From: Cerrena zonata
Lineage: Eukaryota; Basidiomycota; Agaricomycetes; Polyporales; Cerrenaceae
Direction: 5' to 3'
Assembly (NCBI GenBank): GCA_038087015.1
Contig: JASBNA010000040.1
Location: 124,001-188,000 of the forward strand
Length of the DNA stretch: 64,000 bases
Made by a program: the position numbers and the translations under genes. Below the pieces are notes generated by a model, which was not told where the DNA came from, did no database searches, and worked only from the letters and a program-made list of their open reading frames with translations. Shown here piece after piece: positions 45,514-56,936 of the stretch (its first letter is position 1; each line of letters begins with the position of its first letter).

Positions 45514-45617
45514 GCTTCCATGGCTCAGCTGGTTAGAGCGCAAGTCTCATATTTCGAATATGAGTAAGCACTGCTTACGCAATCTTGAGGTCGTGAGTTC
45601 GAACCTCACTGGGAGCA
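45514..45617 (+). tRNA. tRNA-Met (CAT), elongator, with 30-nt intron
   Basis: Acceptor GCTTCCA pairs with TGGGAGC, discriminator A45617. D-arm GCTC/GAGC, anticodon arm CAAGT with loop CTCATAA, anticodon CAT 45548-45550, T-arm GTGAG TTCGAAC CTCAC. The intron 45552-45581 sits at the canonical position, between base 37 and 38. The mature length is 74 nt. A T-rich stretch after the gene (about 45621-45631) is a likely polymerase III terminator. The 5' sequence GCTTCCATGGCTCAG is characteristic of eukaryotic elongator tRNA-Met. Confidence 0.93.
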
Positions 45618-45741
45618 TGCTGTTTTATTTTCCAGATTCCATGGGATTGAAAGTTGATGACATCACTACCAACGGTGTTCAGACCAAACTTCAGTACAAG
45701 TTCTGGTTATTTGCATCTCTGTGTGATACAGAGTCGCTGGT

Positions 45742-48206
45742 ATGTCCACTTTTGTCTCGCAACTAGATCGCGAGCTTTTGGTAAAAGTACTACCACCAAA
45801 CACATCAGTCTCGACTCCGACCCCAAGTTCACAATCCCAATCCCCTACGAAACAATCACTCCGCACATTCTTTCTTGAACTCACACCTCCCTCGACTTTA
45901 TATGATGCACGCGAATCCCTGACAGACTTGCAGCAGCTAGACTCGGAGTCAGGTGTACTGACACGCACAGCCGACGAGGAAGAGGTTACTCTGCGAAGAG
46001 CGATCCTCGGAAAACTCGTAATTGGTCTATACTGCCAGGCACTCAATATCTTTTTGGAAGAAGCCACCAATGCAGAGACCGAACTCGAGTGGTGGGCGGA
46101 TATCGGCCGTTCAAGATTGAATGTTGGGTATTACCTCTTGCAGAGTGCGTACCATTCATTTCGTGCTTGAACATTTCGCGTTGTCGTATGATTTAGTCAC
46201 TATTTGTAGTGTTGTACTGCAGCATGTACAAATGTGACAGTCGCAGGCGGAATGCTACCGCAACCTGTACCTATTATCAGAAACACAGTTGCCATATAGC
46301 AGTACTAATTTATCCTATACCTCAGCTCTCCCCGGACGTCTAGGCAATCTATCACGAACCATCCTAATCACATTACGCAGCCAAAACCTACCATTCCATC
46401 TCTCAGTTCTGACACCGTCTTCTCTTCGCAAGCTATTCCCATCAAGCAACATTCTGCGCCCCAATACCCTCACAATCGCATTGTTTCCCTATCTCCGGCA
46501 TCAACCATTCTCTATTTCACTCCATGCTACGCCTCGTGCACCCTCACTGTCTAGATCATTGCGTGCAGACGCGGAATCCGTGATACATGCTTTCTTCGGG
46601 ACGTTGAAAAATACGTACAGGAATATTGTCACGTTAGTGATGTTCCCCTTGGATCTCGTGCATAACGAGGTTCGTTACAAACGTGACGAACTAGAGAAAG
46701 TACGGAACGAAAGAGCCGAGGTCCTTGGTGCTCTCGCTGATTTGCGAGGTCAACTGGTGTTGGCTCTCGAAAATAACACGAACGATGAAGGTCTTGCGGG
46801 ACTCTCGTATTTCTCCAACCAACTTCAGCATATTGTCCGTGGTGATTTCGGTGCTGCAAATGCATCGGTCCCCAACATCTCACCCAACCAAGGTGTCCTC
46901 CAACCCCTCTATGCATTCGCCTACACCACGCTCCCTGCGCATGTCTCGTTCCACAGCAATCATCTCAATATTCGCGGCTTAACACGGCCTTCTCGCCTTA
47001 CACGACTCTGGCCCCGGCTTGTTTTCTTACCTCCGTTGGCTTTGTATGCCGCAAAATCCGCATACGCTAGTAGATACGATTTACATGACATGGCCAAAGA
47101 AGCATGGTACACTGTCCGTGGCTTCTGGGACGGGTGGCTATTATCCCCATTAAAAGATATCGTCAAAACTGTCAGAACGACAGATGAGGATGGAATGATT
47201 GTCACAAAACAGAGCGTCAAGGCCGATTTAGACGTGAATTTCTATCATTATTCTCCTAGTATCCCATACTAATACAACTTTATCCTAGTCGCTAGAACGG
47301 ATGACTTTGGCTCTAGCTCAAGAGAAACTCAATTATACCCCAGAACAGCTGCACGCGCTTTCTAGCCAAATTCGTCTAGGGGATCTCACCCCAGTAATGC
47401 AAATTTATGAAGACGACATCAAGAGTCCTTTGAAATCCGCCATTGCCGGAACCCTTCTACGAACGTTGTTTGTGCAAATTCAAAAAGCAAAGGTAACCTA
47501 GCGACCATTTGTTCTTCAGAATCGCATCTGACAATTATAACAACTAGGTCGACATTGACCAGGCACTCTCCGGGATTGACAAGTTGCTCAAATCCCAGGA
47601 GCTGACATTTGCTTTTGTTGGCGTCGCCCCAGCGCTCACTATTGTCTATGCTGTGGGATCATATTTCAGATCCATGTGGGCAGGAGGTCGGGGAAGCGGA
47701 AAGTACGGTGGCAGAAAGCGACGGATCCGGGTTTGGCTGGCTATGCGGTGAGTATGGACCAGTGTTCCAATATATCCTCTTATATTTCTCTTTGCATTCT
47801 CCTATTCCACGAGCTTGGACCTCCGTTTTGATTACCATATGATTACTAACATTGGAGTTGACCCGAATATAGGAGAATAGAGCGTTTGCTCATTGCGCAG
47901 CCAAAATCTGAACATCCTCATCATGCCGGTTCTTCTGTAACGGCCCCTGAAAATCAGGAACAAGCCTCGTCACCATCCTCAATCCCTCCATTGACTTCCG
48001 GGCTTCTATTACTCTCTGTCACCTACCTTCGGAGTTATGCCACCTCATATTTGCCACAACATTCCAGATTGAGAGAAGGATTCTTGGAGGATATTGCGGA
48101 TCTTGAGAATCCGGAGTTGGGGAGGAGCGAAAAGATGCGTGTCGTGGACCGTATGTGGAGAAACTGGGGTGACGTATTTGGATGGAGGAGAATGGCTGCA
48201 CATTGA
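45742..48206 (+). CDS. NCA2: NCA2, mitochondrial membrane protein
   Basis: NCA2 family, mitochondrial-membrane proteins needed for expression of ATP synthase subunits in yeast. ATG 45742 MSTFVSQLDRELLVKV, then SRLNVGYYLLQ. A long intron (from 46142 to ATACCTCAG near 46326) gives TLPGRLGNLSRTILITLRSQ. Then FFGTLKNTYRNIVTLVMFPL and VHNEVRYKRDELEKVRNERAE (coiled coil), LPPLALYAAKSAY, AWYTVRGFWDGWLLSPLKDI, SLERMTLALAQEKLNYTPEQL, VMQIYEDDIKSPLKSAIAG, VDIDQALSGIDKLLKSQELTF, FVGVAPALTIVYAVGSYFRS and LLLLSVTYLRSYA. Stop TGA 48204-48206. Starts 125 bp after the tRNA. Confidence 0.87.
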
Positions 48207-49014
48207 GGTGGTGTTGTACTGTCACAACGGATGAGGCGGTGTCAGTATTTGCATGTGCATAAAAGGGTCTTTTATTTTTGCTGCAAATCCAGTGTCGTGT
48301 GTTCCCAACACTAATGAACGTTTGACTAGGGTCACTGCTGTACGCCATTGAACGTTTGAACGTTGAGCTTGATGGGAATGTCTCATGAATTCTATACGAC
48401 TGGTAGACGCTCGTGTCAATCGCGATATTGAACGTACATGGGTGTGGACGCAGGTTGTACACCCGCTCGATCACCTATTATACATAACACAGCGTTCGAC
48501 TCCGATTGACTAAAACCACATAGTTTCAAGACTTGGATAGGTCAGAATTACCCAATCGCACAAATTGGCAGTCGGCGTGGCTATGATCTCCATGACACGC
48601 CGAATGACCGCCACGATGCCACACAGCATAGGCATTACTTACGGAAGAATGTCATCTTAAGGTTCTAACGCCGATGTTTTGCCCTGTGATCTAGTCTAGT
48701 TGATACGTGCACCGACCCATGTTACATCTCCTGGAGATTCCCGATCAAGAAGGTTCAAGGGAAGGACAAGATGAAGACAAGATGGCGACACAGCTCTCAT
48801 AGGTACGAGGGTACTTGAACTCCCGCACGTCAAAGGGATAGTAACCATTGCCCTGAAACCGAAATAAGTCGGCTTTTGTATGGAATCGTTGCATAGCTTC
48901 TGTTTGTCAGTCGGCGTCTTGGCTGGAAGATATAAGGCCACTCTTCATCCATTGTACATTTTCAATCCCTGCACACAGGTTCGCTCTCTACACAACATCT
49001 ACTCCCCGCCCGGA
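48207..49014. other. intergenic
   Basis: Downstream of NCA2 and upstream of the SH3-like gene. Holds TATAAG at 48931-48936, which supports the downstream start at 49015. The frame opens earlier (48880, MESLHSF) but that Met lies before the TATA element. Confidence 0.45.
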
Positions 49015-50128
49015 ATGCTAACAAGCCATGCCTCCTCCATAAAGTTGGGAAAGTTTCTATCCATGGAACTTCGTATATCACGCACCTCTCTGACAACAAT
49101 TTTGCGCCACAAGCCTGTACCCACTCAGGAAATATCTCCCTGCTCTCCTGTGTCCACTTCAAATCTTTCCGAGTCAAACTCGAGCACATCATCGCCCACT
49201 AGCTCTAGCTCCTCTCACTCGAGTTTCGATCAGGCAGAGCAGGCAGAGCAGCAGCTCAAGCCTCTCAAACTCGCTACATGGGAAACCGAGAATGACATTC
49301 TCTATACCAACGAATGTTTCCCTACGAAATATGGTTACTATATGGACAATCCTTACGCGGCAGAACCTATCGAGCTTGCTGAAGGAGCCAGGATAAAGAT
49401 TGTCGACGAAATATCAGAGCGAATGGCACGAGTTGAGGAGCTGGACACAGGAAAGCGCGGCCTGGTCCCTCAATACATCCTCGAGGACCCTCTAGAGAGG
49501 CTAGCTCGACTGAACACAATAGACAACGAAATAGTGCGTATCATTAGACGTGGCGCTATTGTTGAACCCTGTCCAATTTTATGCGCCTCTGTCCCACGGT
49601 TGGTTGCCAACGAACCCTTACTGATTTCTCTTCCTTTTTTCCTAGTCGCTGTGTCATGTAGAAACTAGTGCGCAAGCAGACGCCACACCGTCAGGAACGT
49701 CTAAATACAGACATCAGCATTCCATGTGTTTACAACAAAATGTCAGGGATAGGGTCCGGGAGATGCGCAAAGAGCAGCAGAGCAAATCCGGGTCCGACCC
49801 TGTTCGTGCTCATCTTCTCCCTCGCTTCAATAACCAAAAGGTCAACTTCAAAGAACCTAACGAGGACAGCGAGTCGGAGTGCGTCTACCGTTATGCCAAT
49901 CCAGTTGCCCCTGGTCCCAAAGTTATTATCAGGAGGGGATATTGGAGCGAACCTGATAAATCTGTCGAACCGGAGATTGACCCAAATCCATGTTGGGATG
50001 AGGGTTGGTACGAAACACCCACTCACCTCAAGATCGAGCGCAAGGCGAAATCGAAACCGGCCGAAGTTTCAATTCCAATTCCAACGCCGCCTCGGAAACG
50101 TGATAGAATTTTTTCTTTGGTTCTGTAA
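49015..50128 (+). CDS. SH3-like domain protein
   Basis: Start ATG 49015 (MLTSHASSIKLGKFLSMELR) chosen over 48880 because TATAAG lies at 48931. A Ser/Thr/Pro-rich region (SSTSSPTSSSSSHSS) is followed by an SH3-like module: ETENDILYTNECF, YAAEPIELAEGARIKIVDEIS, RVEELDTGKRGLVPQYILEDP with its pattern of acidic and Gly-rich loops, then ERLARLN. After an intron (GTGCGT ... TTCCTAG) the second exon continues SLCHVETSAQ, NVRDRVREMRKEQQSKS, HLLPRFNNQKVNF and a Pro/Lys-rich tail, stop TAA 50126-50128. The partner is unknown. Fungal SH3-like proteins of this build are often signalling or cytoskeletal scaffolds. Confidence 0.75.
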
Positions 50129-50456
50129 TCTTTACCACCCTTTGCGACACCGCTTCATTTGGACACCTATCTCACTCGTTTCCCTCTATTTCCATCATTG
50201 ACTCGGTTCTCTTCCCCAAATTTCCATATACCCTCGGACACCGACACTCGTTGCGATCACTATTACCCTCACTTCTTATCATTGTATCCATATCGTTTCT
50301 TAGTTCATAGGCTTTTCTAGGTTACTCGCATGTGTATAATATACAACAACGTAGATTGGCCGTACAAACATATACATGAACGAATAAAAATTGTATATAT
50401 TCATGTATTCGTATCGCCAACAGGCTCTGAGGATATTTTTGAGAAATTAACATTGG
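50129..50456. other. intergenic between convergent genes
   Basis: 3' UTR space of the SH3-like gene (+) and the Arg-AA9 gene (-). AT-rich, with a nearly self-complementary ATATACATGAACGA / TTCATGTATTCG region around 50371-50413. Nothing else seen. Confidence 0.35.
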
Positions 50457-51691
50457 AAGACAGCAGGCCCTGATTGGTCATTTCAGCGATCTGTACCTCC
50501 AAGAACCTATTTTATCATGGTTGGACTCACCAGGAGGAGTGTACGTAGAGTCAAGGAAGATGTTAGTGACGATGCCAGGGTCGGTAGCTAGGACCAAATT
50601 GTGATAAGTGTCTCTTTCTATTTGTCCTCGATGAAATGCTCACATCTGTATGCTCCTGGGAAGGGTGTGCCAGCAGGTTGAGCCTGACCGCCGCCAGTGA
50701 CCTCAATTTGGGCACAACTCATCTGGTACGGAAATGAGTTTGGGCATCAAATTTCTCCACACAATCCATACTTACGAAGAACTGAGCTCCAGGGTAAGAG
50801 TTCGCGTTGAGGAGAGCTACATTCGAAAAGATCAGATCAACTACCCTCTGAGTTGTAGACAGATATCTTACAAATATCTTCGACGCGCAGCAAGTACTGG
50901 CCTGCCTGAAGGCACGAAGGGATGGTAAAGGTAGCATTGCCTTTGTTGTTGAAAAGATGGTCTGAGCCCCATTGGTGAGTGTTGGGGTCGAGGCCGTCTT
51001 GCCAAATCTGTTCCGTGAATGTAGAACTTAGCTTTCCTAGTAATACTGGTACTAACGATCCTTGGAACTAACCTTGAACCAAGAGAGTCCTGTGACGTCA
51101 GATTGAGTTGCGTCTGGGACACGGGCACTGTATTTTGGTTTAAGTATAGCTTCAAAAACAAGTAGACGTAATACACGCACAGGTAGGCGAGTACGGGCCC
51201 TACACATAACTTATATGTTACTCAAAATCCCCAACGACGAATAATTCAAACGTACCTTTGTTAGTAGGGTCTAAGGGATCAGAAGGATCAGGACCGAGGT
51301 AACCAGCGGAGGTCCTGTGGAACTGAGCTGTTACTTGAGCACCGGCTGGTACTTGGGCAACATCTGTAGAGACAGGCTGGATGAATCCCGTGTTGCAGAT
51401 GAGATCATTGGAGGTGATGTCGGTGACGGGCTACATAGTTCGAGATATAGGTTAACCAGCCAGTACAATAGGTATATTCAGTAGAGAAACATTACCACGT
51501 TGGACGAAGGCACACGGATTGCGACACCGTGTCCGAGATCGACACCATTGACAACGAGTTCCTATAAGTATGGATAACAATATAAGTATTCATGCTTGAA
51601 ACACTAATATTGCACTTACGGAGAACACGGTCCTAGCGGATGCAGAACTAGCCAAGATGGCAAGAGCGGAGAGGACTGCAAAGCCTTTCAT
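50457..51691 (-). CDS. AA9-fold secreted protein lacking the histidine brace (Arg-AA9 type)
   Basis: LPMO-fold protein that probably cannot bind copper like AA9 enzymes. ATG 51691, signal peptide [19 protein letters not shown]; the mature first residue is Arg (codon 51632-51634, RTVFSELVVNG) where AA9 enzymes have His. [40 protein letters not shown] and [15 protein letters not shown] follow, where the second copper His of S-H-K-G-P-V is Asn (51260-51262). [33 protein letters not shown] and [19 protein letters not shown] follow, where the axial Tyr of GAQ-x-Y is Phe (50776-50778). Ends PPGPAVFQC, TAA 50457-50459. No CBM. Arg-AA9 proteins without oxygenase activity are known in basidiomycetes; the role is unclear. 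A TATA box (51745-51752) and clean splicing argue for an expressed gene. Confidence 0.9.
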
Positions 51692-51744
51692 TTTTGATTG
51701 ACGTTACCAGCGGTTTGGAATTGAATGGCCACCATTGCGATGGC

Positions 51745-51752
51745 TTTATATA
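51745..51752 (-). promoter_or_regulatory. TATA box of the Arg-AA9 gene
   Basis: TATATAAA on the minus strand, 54 bp from the ATG. Confidence 0.6.
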
Positions 51753-52257
51753 CTCCAGTCAACTTGCGACAGGGGGATTAGAACATCTCCTGAAGTACGG
51801 CAAGCGCTAGAACCTTGGACTTCTGGAGGTTGGAATGTGGTCATGACATGTAGCGTGATTTGTATTTCGGCTTCAGAAGTTCCTTCAACAGGTAGTGGGA
51901 CTCTCAGACCAACTGCCGTGAATCATTCAGAACGGAAAGAAGACGATCGTACGGCTTTAGACCTCGGATACGCGGTGAAAGTCGGAATGGTTCATCTTTT
52001 CCGAGAAAGGCGCGAGGGAAACCAGAAGAGATCATAAGACGGTACCTGCCCCACATACGTCTGTAACATGTTGTAAAACGTTGCAAACATAGTTTCATCA
52101 GATGCAACTTTGAGGTCTCATGGACAGCCAAGCCTGTTTATAGGATTTGAAGAATTGAGAACAAATGCTGACAGACAGCAAGAACCGTGAAGGACATGTG
52201 TATCGAAGGTATCGTCATCGCGAGCTACATCACCGCTTGAGTACCCACTTATTGATT
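51753..52257. other. intergenic between the two AA9-fold genes
   Basis: 500-bp spacer of the tandem pair: promoter of the Arg-AA9 gene and 3' end of the AA9-CBM1 gene. The plus ORF 51735-52037 is not supported. Confidence 0.4.
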
Positions 52258-53827
52258 TTAAAGGCATTGACTGTACTGTATTTATCAAAAGTTGGTCAGA
52301 TGAGATACGTTGGAGTGACGTTTGGAAATCCTTACATATTCGCTAGATTTCACACAGCTGAATGGAGACGCGCAGGTAGTTGGTCCAGTGTAACTAATAT
52401 GCAAAATTAAAATACTGGCGAGAAAAATAGATTCACTTGCTTACCCAACACCACCGCATTGTGCGTATTGTGCTGCGGTGCCTTGAGTAGAGGAAGAAGT
52501 TGGTGGAGGCACGGGGCTTTGAACAGTCGTCGGTGCAGGAGAGGTAGGGGAAGCAGGAGGAGCGGCAGGGCCACTTCCGGCGCCACTGCAGCTGAAGACC
52601 GACGGGCCTAATCACCATTTCCCAGTAAGTCACCACAAGGTCCGCAGGATGGTTGAACGTGCATACCTGGAATAGTGTAACTGCTCAATGGTTGGTAGAT
52701 GTTGATCTTGATTCCTGGGTCAGTTCCTGGCAATTCATCGGTGTTAGAGGGTCAAAGCCATAAACCGAAATAGAGGGTTCCATTCACCCGCGTAGGCACC
52801 AGGGAAGCTGACGGTAGCTGGAGAAGTGTTGCCTCCACCCGTGACTTTGAGTTGAGCACATTCCATCTGGTTGCCAAGATGTCAGATGATGCACAAAGGA
52901 AGCTTAACGGAGATACGGACATAGAGTTGAGCACCAGGGTAGCTGGATGCAGCGTGCAAAGCTAGTTTATAGATATTAGAATAGGTACCTTATCCAGTTT
53001 TGTACCGTCACCTACCGATGAGTTCTGCGCGAAGCAAATACTGGCCGGCTGCAATACAGCTTGGTACGGTTATGGTGACCTTGCCCTTGTTTGCAATGAG
53101 GCGGTCCACACCCCACTTGCCATCGCTGGTGAGGCCATCTTCGTAGATCTTTTCGAAGGAAAATTAACGAGGATGTCTCACAGGGTTCAATATGCTTACA
53201 TACCTTGAACCATTTCAAGCCCGTGACACTTGATTGGGTTGCGTCTGGAATTTGAGCCCTATGTCGTGAGTTAGTAAATTGAAGGCCAAAAAAAATCGGT
53301 AGCCGACTAACATGTAGACGATAACAGGGCCTTTGTGACTAGGGTCAATAGGATCAGCAGAGTCTGATGGGTCAGCACCCGCAAGAGCTAGAGTACCAGT
53401 TGAACGATTGTTCGAATAAACATAGGAAATGCTTCGGAACGTACTGTGATGCCATTCGGTTGTCACTTGAGCTCCAGCAGGAACAGTAATAACTGTCTTC
53501 GACATGGGCTGGTGGAAGGGGTTGATTCCTCCGTTGCAGATAACATCGTTCGAGGTGACATCCGTGATAGGCTGTATATAGTATCGCTTAGTCAAGTACG
53601 ACACAGGTCCTTGGAGAAACGAACATACGCCGTCGTAGTCCGGAACTCGGATTCCGTTGATATGACCTTGGTCCACACCGTTCACGTAGAGTTGCTATAT
53701 TGCTTTCGTTCATTACCTAAATTCATCGTAAGTATATAGATGTAAAGGAACTAACCTGGAAGATGGTATGCGCAAAGGCAGATGTCGCCAAAGTAGACAA
53801 AACTAGGAGAGAAGCAAAACCCTTCAT
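52258..53827 (-). CDS. AA9 lytic polysaccharide monooxygenase with C-terminal CBM1
   Basis: Copper enzyme that oxidatively cleaves cellulose or related glucans. ATG 53827, signal peptide [19 protein letters not shown], mature start His (codon 53768-53770; [16 protein letters not shown]). Second copper ligand in [11 protein letters not shown], axial Tyr in [13 protein letters not shown]. Conserved AA9 elements include [39 protein letters not shown] ([15 protein letters not shown]) and [24 protein letters not shown] leads to a Pro/Thr/Ser linker and a CBM1 ([31 protein letters not shown]) split by two introns, stop TAA 52258-52260. All copper-site residues are intact, in contrast to the neighbour at 50457. 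The two are on the same strand and are probably an old tandem pair. Confidence 0.93.
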
Positions 53828-54546
53828 GGCGAGAAGAATGGATCTGAACAACTTGACGACTCGTTACGGTTCCAGTAAGCGACGGGAGACACATGTTTTT
53901 ATACCTGCAGAACTCTGTGATAATCATGAGCGACCATCCGCATCTGCACATTCATCGACGTAAGACTCGTTCCCCACGGGGTGTAGAAAGGCACAAAGAT
54001 GCCGGAGGAGTTTATTTCTCCGCTATCGACTCTGACGTCTGCGGGGACCTGCCAGACCTGCTGAGCATCTAGGTCATTAGGTTAGGCAGAAAGGTACACG
54101 GAACAATGCAATGAATACAAGCATGAGCCAAGCATGAACGGAGGGATATATGGACATGGCTCGGCCAGTCAGTTCAAGTTCTGCGAAGTTTATGCAAAGC
54201 TTTTCCGAAAACGGCCTTCGAGGTCAGGAGGATGAGTGCCTAGCCGAGGTTGAACCTGCTTCAATAGCTCATGCTTGTCCGGAGCATTAGCAAAAACCGT
54301 TCATCACCCTTCGATATTTGGGTTCATGTTGAGAATGATGTTTGCCGATGTATTACATCGAGGTCTCCAGTAGAACCAATGTATAGAAGATCCGAGATAT
54401 ATGCCGTACATGACAAATCTGAGAAAAGATGGGAACGTCAGAGACAATCAAATTCAGAGATAACGGATGGCATGAAGAAGTAGCAACGCACAATATACAT
54501 ATAATACATCTAGGCCGACACGGCAACTTGAGCATTCTCACTCAAC
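53828..54546. other. intergenic with the AA9-CBM1 promoter
   Basis: Upstream of the AA9-CBM1 gene. A TATAAAAA element on the minus strand at 53896-53903 lies about 70 bp from the ATG. The plus ORFs 53763-53963 and 54271-54483 are not supported. Nothing else seen. Confidence 0.45.
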
Positions 54547-55251
54547 TCAGTGAACCTGCCCGGTCGACCAACGATCGCCCCACATGACTCGTTTATGATA
54601 TGTCTTTCGTAGTTCCTTAAACTCCTTGACGAAGTCATCGATATCCTTCCCGTTTCCTGTTGGATCTGACGACGAGCCCTGAACGAAACTGGTAGCAAGA
54701 GCTTCTGACAGTTCGTCTTGGGCTGTTGTTGCATGCTTCAGACGCATCAGGAGAAACTGGGGTGAGAAACGCTATAACATAGTAGAATCAGAAAATGTTG
54801 AGCTATGTTTCGTTGTATGATAGTTCCTGTGGCGTACCTGATATACTTCCTTCTGCTCCCGTTCGACCTCTTTCCACCGAGCCTCTAATTGTTTGGCATC
54901 ATTAAATGCATCCATGGTCTCACTCCGTAGCTTATACAAAGCTTCTTGATATGCAAGGCTATTTTCTGAAAGTAGCTAGCTTGAATTGAATTCGTGGGTC
55001 ATTCAGAGAATCACCTTACGAGCAATAGTCTCGTTCGCTAACCCGAGGTCAGCCTGTGCTTGATGCAGTTGTTTCACTTGGTTCAGTGTGTGGAAGATTG
55101 CTTGAAAATATTGAGGATCGGTAAGGATATCTTCCAGGTCTTCCCTCCTGCACGCATAGTGTGATTACGACCAAAGATTCGAGGGTGACTTGCAATATTC
55201 TTACGACAGATGTGAAAGCTCGGGAAATTCAGCGAGTAGTTGGGTGGCCAT
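54547..55251 (-). CDS. VPS37-like ESCRT-I subunit (Mod(r) domain)
   Basis: Part of ESCRT-I, which sorts ubiquitinated membrane proteins into multivesicular bodies. ATG 55251, MATQLLAEFPELSHLS, then REDLEDILTDPQYFQAIF and LNQVKQLHQAQADLGLANE, then NSLAYQEALYKLRSET, AFNDAKQLEARWKEVEREQKE, and RFSPQFLLMRLKHATTAQDEL with FVKEFKELRKTYHKRVMWG and TGQVH, stop TGA 54547-54549. This order (short N-terminus, long coiled coil, RFSPxxLLxxL block, Y-H-x-R end) is the Mod(r) domain. About 200 residues. The start is 127 bp from the start of RRP40 on the other strand. Confidence 0.85.
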
Positions 55252-55377
55252 AGTTAAGTAGCAAGCTTTGTGTTTGTTTAATCCTCGATTCTGGTAGTGT
55301 ATATGCGGTATGGAGTCAGTCGGAAGCGGAGATCATGGGCGTTGTAGATCAAGGTTGTTTGTTTGTTCCTTTGCACC
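55252..55377. promoter_or_regulatory. shared divergent promoter (VPS37 / RRP40)
   Basis: 126 bp between the two start codons, one of the tightest head-to-head pairs here. No TATA box is visible. Confidence 0.5.
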
Positions 55378-56251
55378 ATGTCTGAACTCATTCTTCCCGG
55401 TGAACAAGTTCCTGCTCAACATGTCAACCTCAAACTAGGACCTGGACTGATACAATCATCAAATGTCGGCCGAGAAGGGTTTATCATCTCTACCAAAGCT
55501 GGCGAACTAAAACATTCAGCAAATAACAGTCGATGGTGGATCGAGAGTAACGCTCGTCGGGTACGAAACATAACATTGCAAAACTCTATCATTCTGAAGG
55601 ATGTTTTTGTATACATCTAGTATGTTCCTGCACCACAAGAATCTGTGGTCGGTGTTGTGCTTGCTCGAAGCGGTGAAAACTGGCGAGTGGATATCGGTTC
55701 CGCACACTCCGCCAACCTGGATGGTCTCGCATTTGAGGGTGCGAGCAAAAGAAACCGACCAAACTTGAAGGTGAAATTATATATATTGTAAAGCTGGCAT
55801 CTTATTAATCCCGCGTTGTTTCTATAGGTTGGTTCGGTATTGTATGCACGAGTATCACTGGCGCACAAGGACATGGAACCAGAGTTGGAATGTTTCGACG
55901 CTCAGACCCACAAGGCGGAGGGTTTTGGAGAGCTCAAAGGTGGTTTTCTCGTAAAGTGCAGTCTCAAAATGTGCCGTTTGTACGTCACGTCCTACACTCG
56001 ACCTCGACTCTTCTTTATAACTGACCGCTTTGTTGTTTAGATTGTTAGACCCACATCACTTCTTGCTTCCCCTTCTTGGCTCGCGCTTCCCTTTGGAAGC
56101 AGCAACAGGGCTAAACGGGAGAGTATGGATAAGCACAAAAGATGTCCGGCATACAATTGCAATTTCAAGATGTATCGAAGCAGTGGACCCGGACGGCGGG
56201 GGATTAGACGAACCTGGTGTAAAGAAATTACTCGGCACGATGGATCTATAA
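55378..56251 (+). CDS. RRP40: exosome subunit RRP40 (S1/KH cap protein)
   Basis: Cap protein of the RNA exosome, contacting RNA before degradation. Start ATG 55378 (MSELILPGEQVPAQH, context CACCATG). Four exons: NLKLGPGLIQ, VGREGFIISTKAGEL, NARR spliced to YVPAPQESVVGVV, then SGENWRVDIGSAHSANLDGLAF (S1-like), SVLYARVSLAHKDMEPELECF, then GELKGGFLVKCSLKMCR, spliced to LLLDPHHFLLPLLG, then GLNGRVWI and DVRHTIAISRCIEAVDPDG (KH region), ending LLGTMDL, TAA 56249-56251. The family pattern PxxxxxVxGxV-S-x-x-W-x-V-D-I-G is clear. Intact. Confidence 0.9.
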
Positions 56252-56936
56252 TATGTTGCAAGAGTGTCCACGGAATTAGTGAAAGTGAAAGCCCAGGATC
56301 TCTGAGGGTACGATACGAAGGTTGAAAGTCTCCAGCTCGATCCTCGACGTGATCTCATCCAGAACAACTTGGGGTTGAGTTAAAGGTTGGTATCAGATCC
56401 GTGTCATATACACGAACAGTCATCAAAACTTGTTCAGATTTCTCTCACTCTCTGAGACAGTCATGTTCAAATTGGGCTCATTCACTAGGCTCGGTAGTGT
56501 AACTCTAGCAATAGGTCCAATCGTATTTATCACGCCGATTAGAATTACAAATATTTGCTATAACAGAATCCCTACAACCCTCAACAAACCATCAACAGCG
56601 CAAAACTAGGAGCATGTCAACGGGGATACTAGTCTGTAGGTCGTCGAGGAGCGAGTACTGAATATTGAACAGACGGAGTGATGTCTTGTGAAGCGAAATT
56701 CGATAGGTAGATACCACATCCTAGAATACACGTTTCGGAAACTTGGGTCAATTCTACTTCTGGCCGGCAACCCTCCTCGGCGGCCTCCCTCTTCCTGCTC
56801 CTCCATACGCAGACTTGCGCTGTTTTGCACTGTGGAATAGGGGACACTAATTTACCGAGGAGATGCCCACGGGGAGGAGTTGCCAAGCCTCGTCAAGGGA
56901 ATAAGCAGGACACCGCAAGATGTCCCAAGCCAACCT
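56252..56936. other. intergenic between convergent genes
   Basis: 3' ends of RRP40 (+) and EAF6 (-). Minus ORFs at 56606-56886 have no ATG-led domain and are not called. Confidence 0.4.

Noticed and set aside
50000..54000. AA9 pair as a CAZyme cluster with the GH131 gene
   Set aside because: The GH131 gene is 35 kb away with unrelated genes between; only the AA9-fold pair is a real local cluster.
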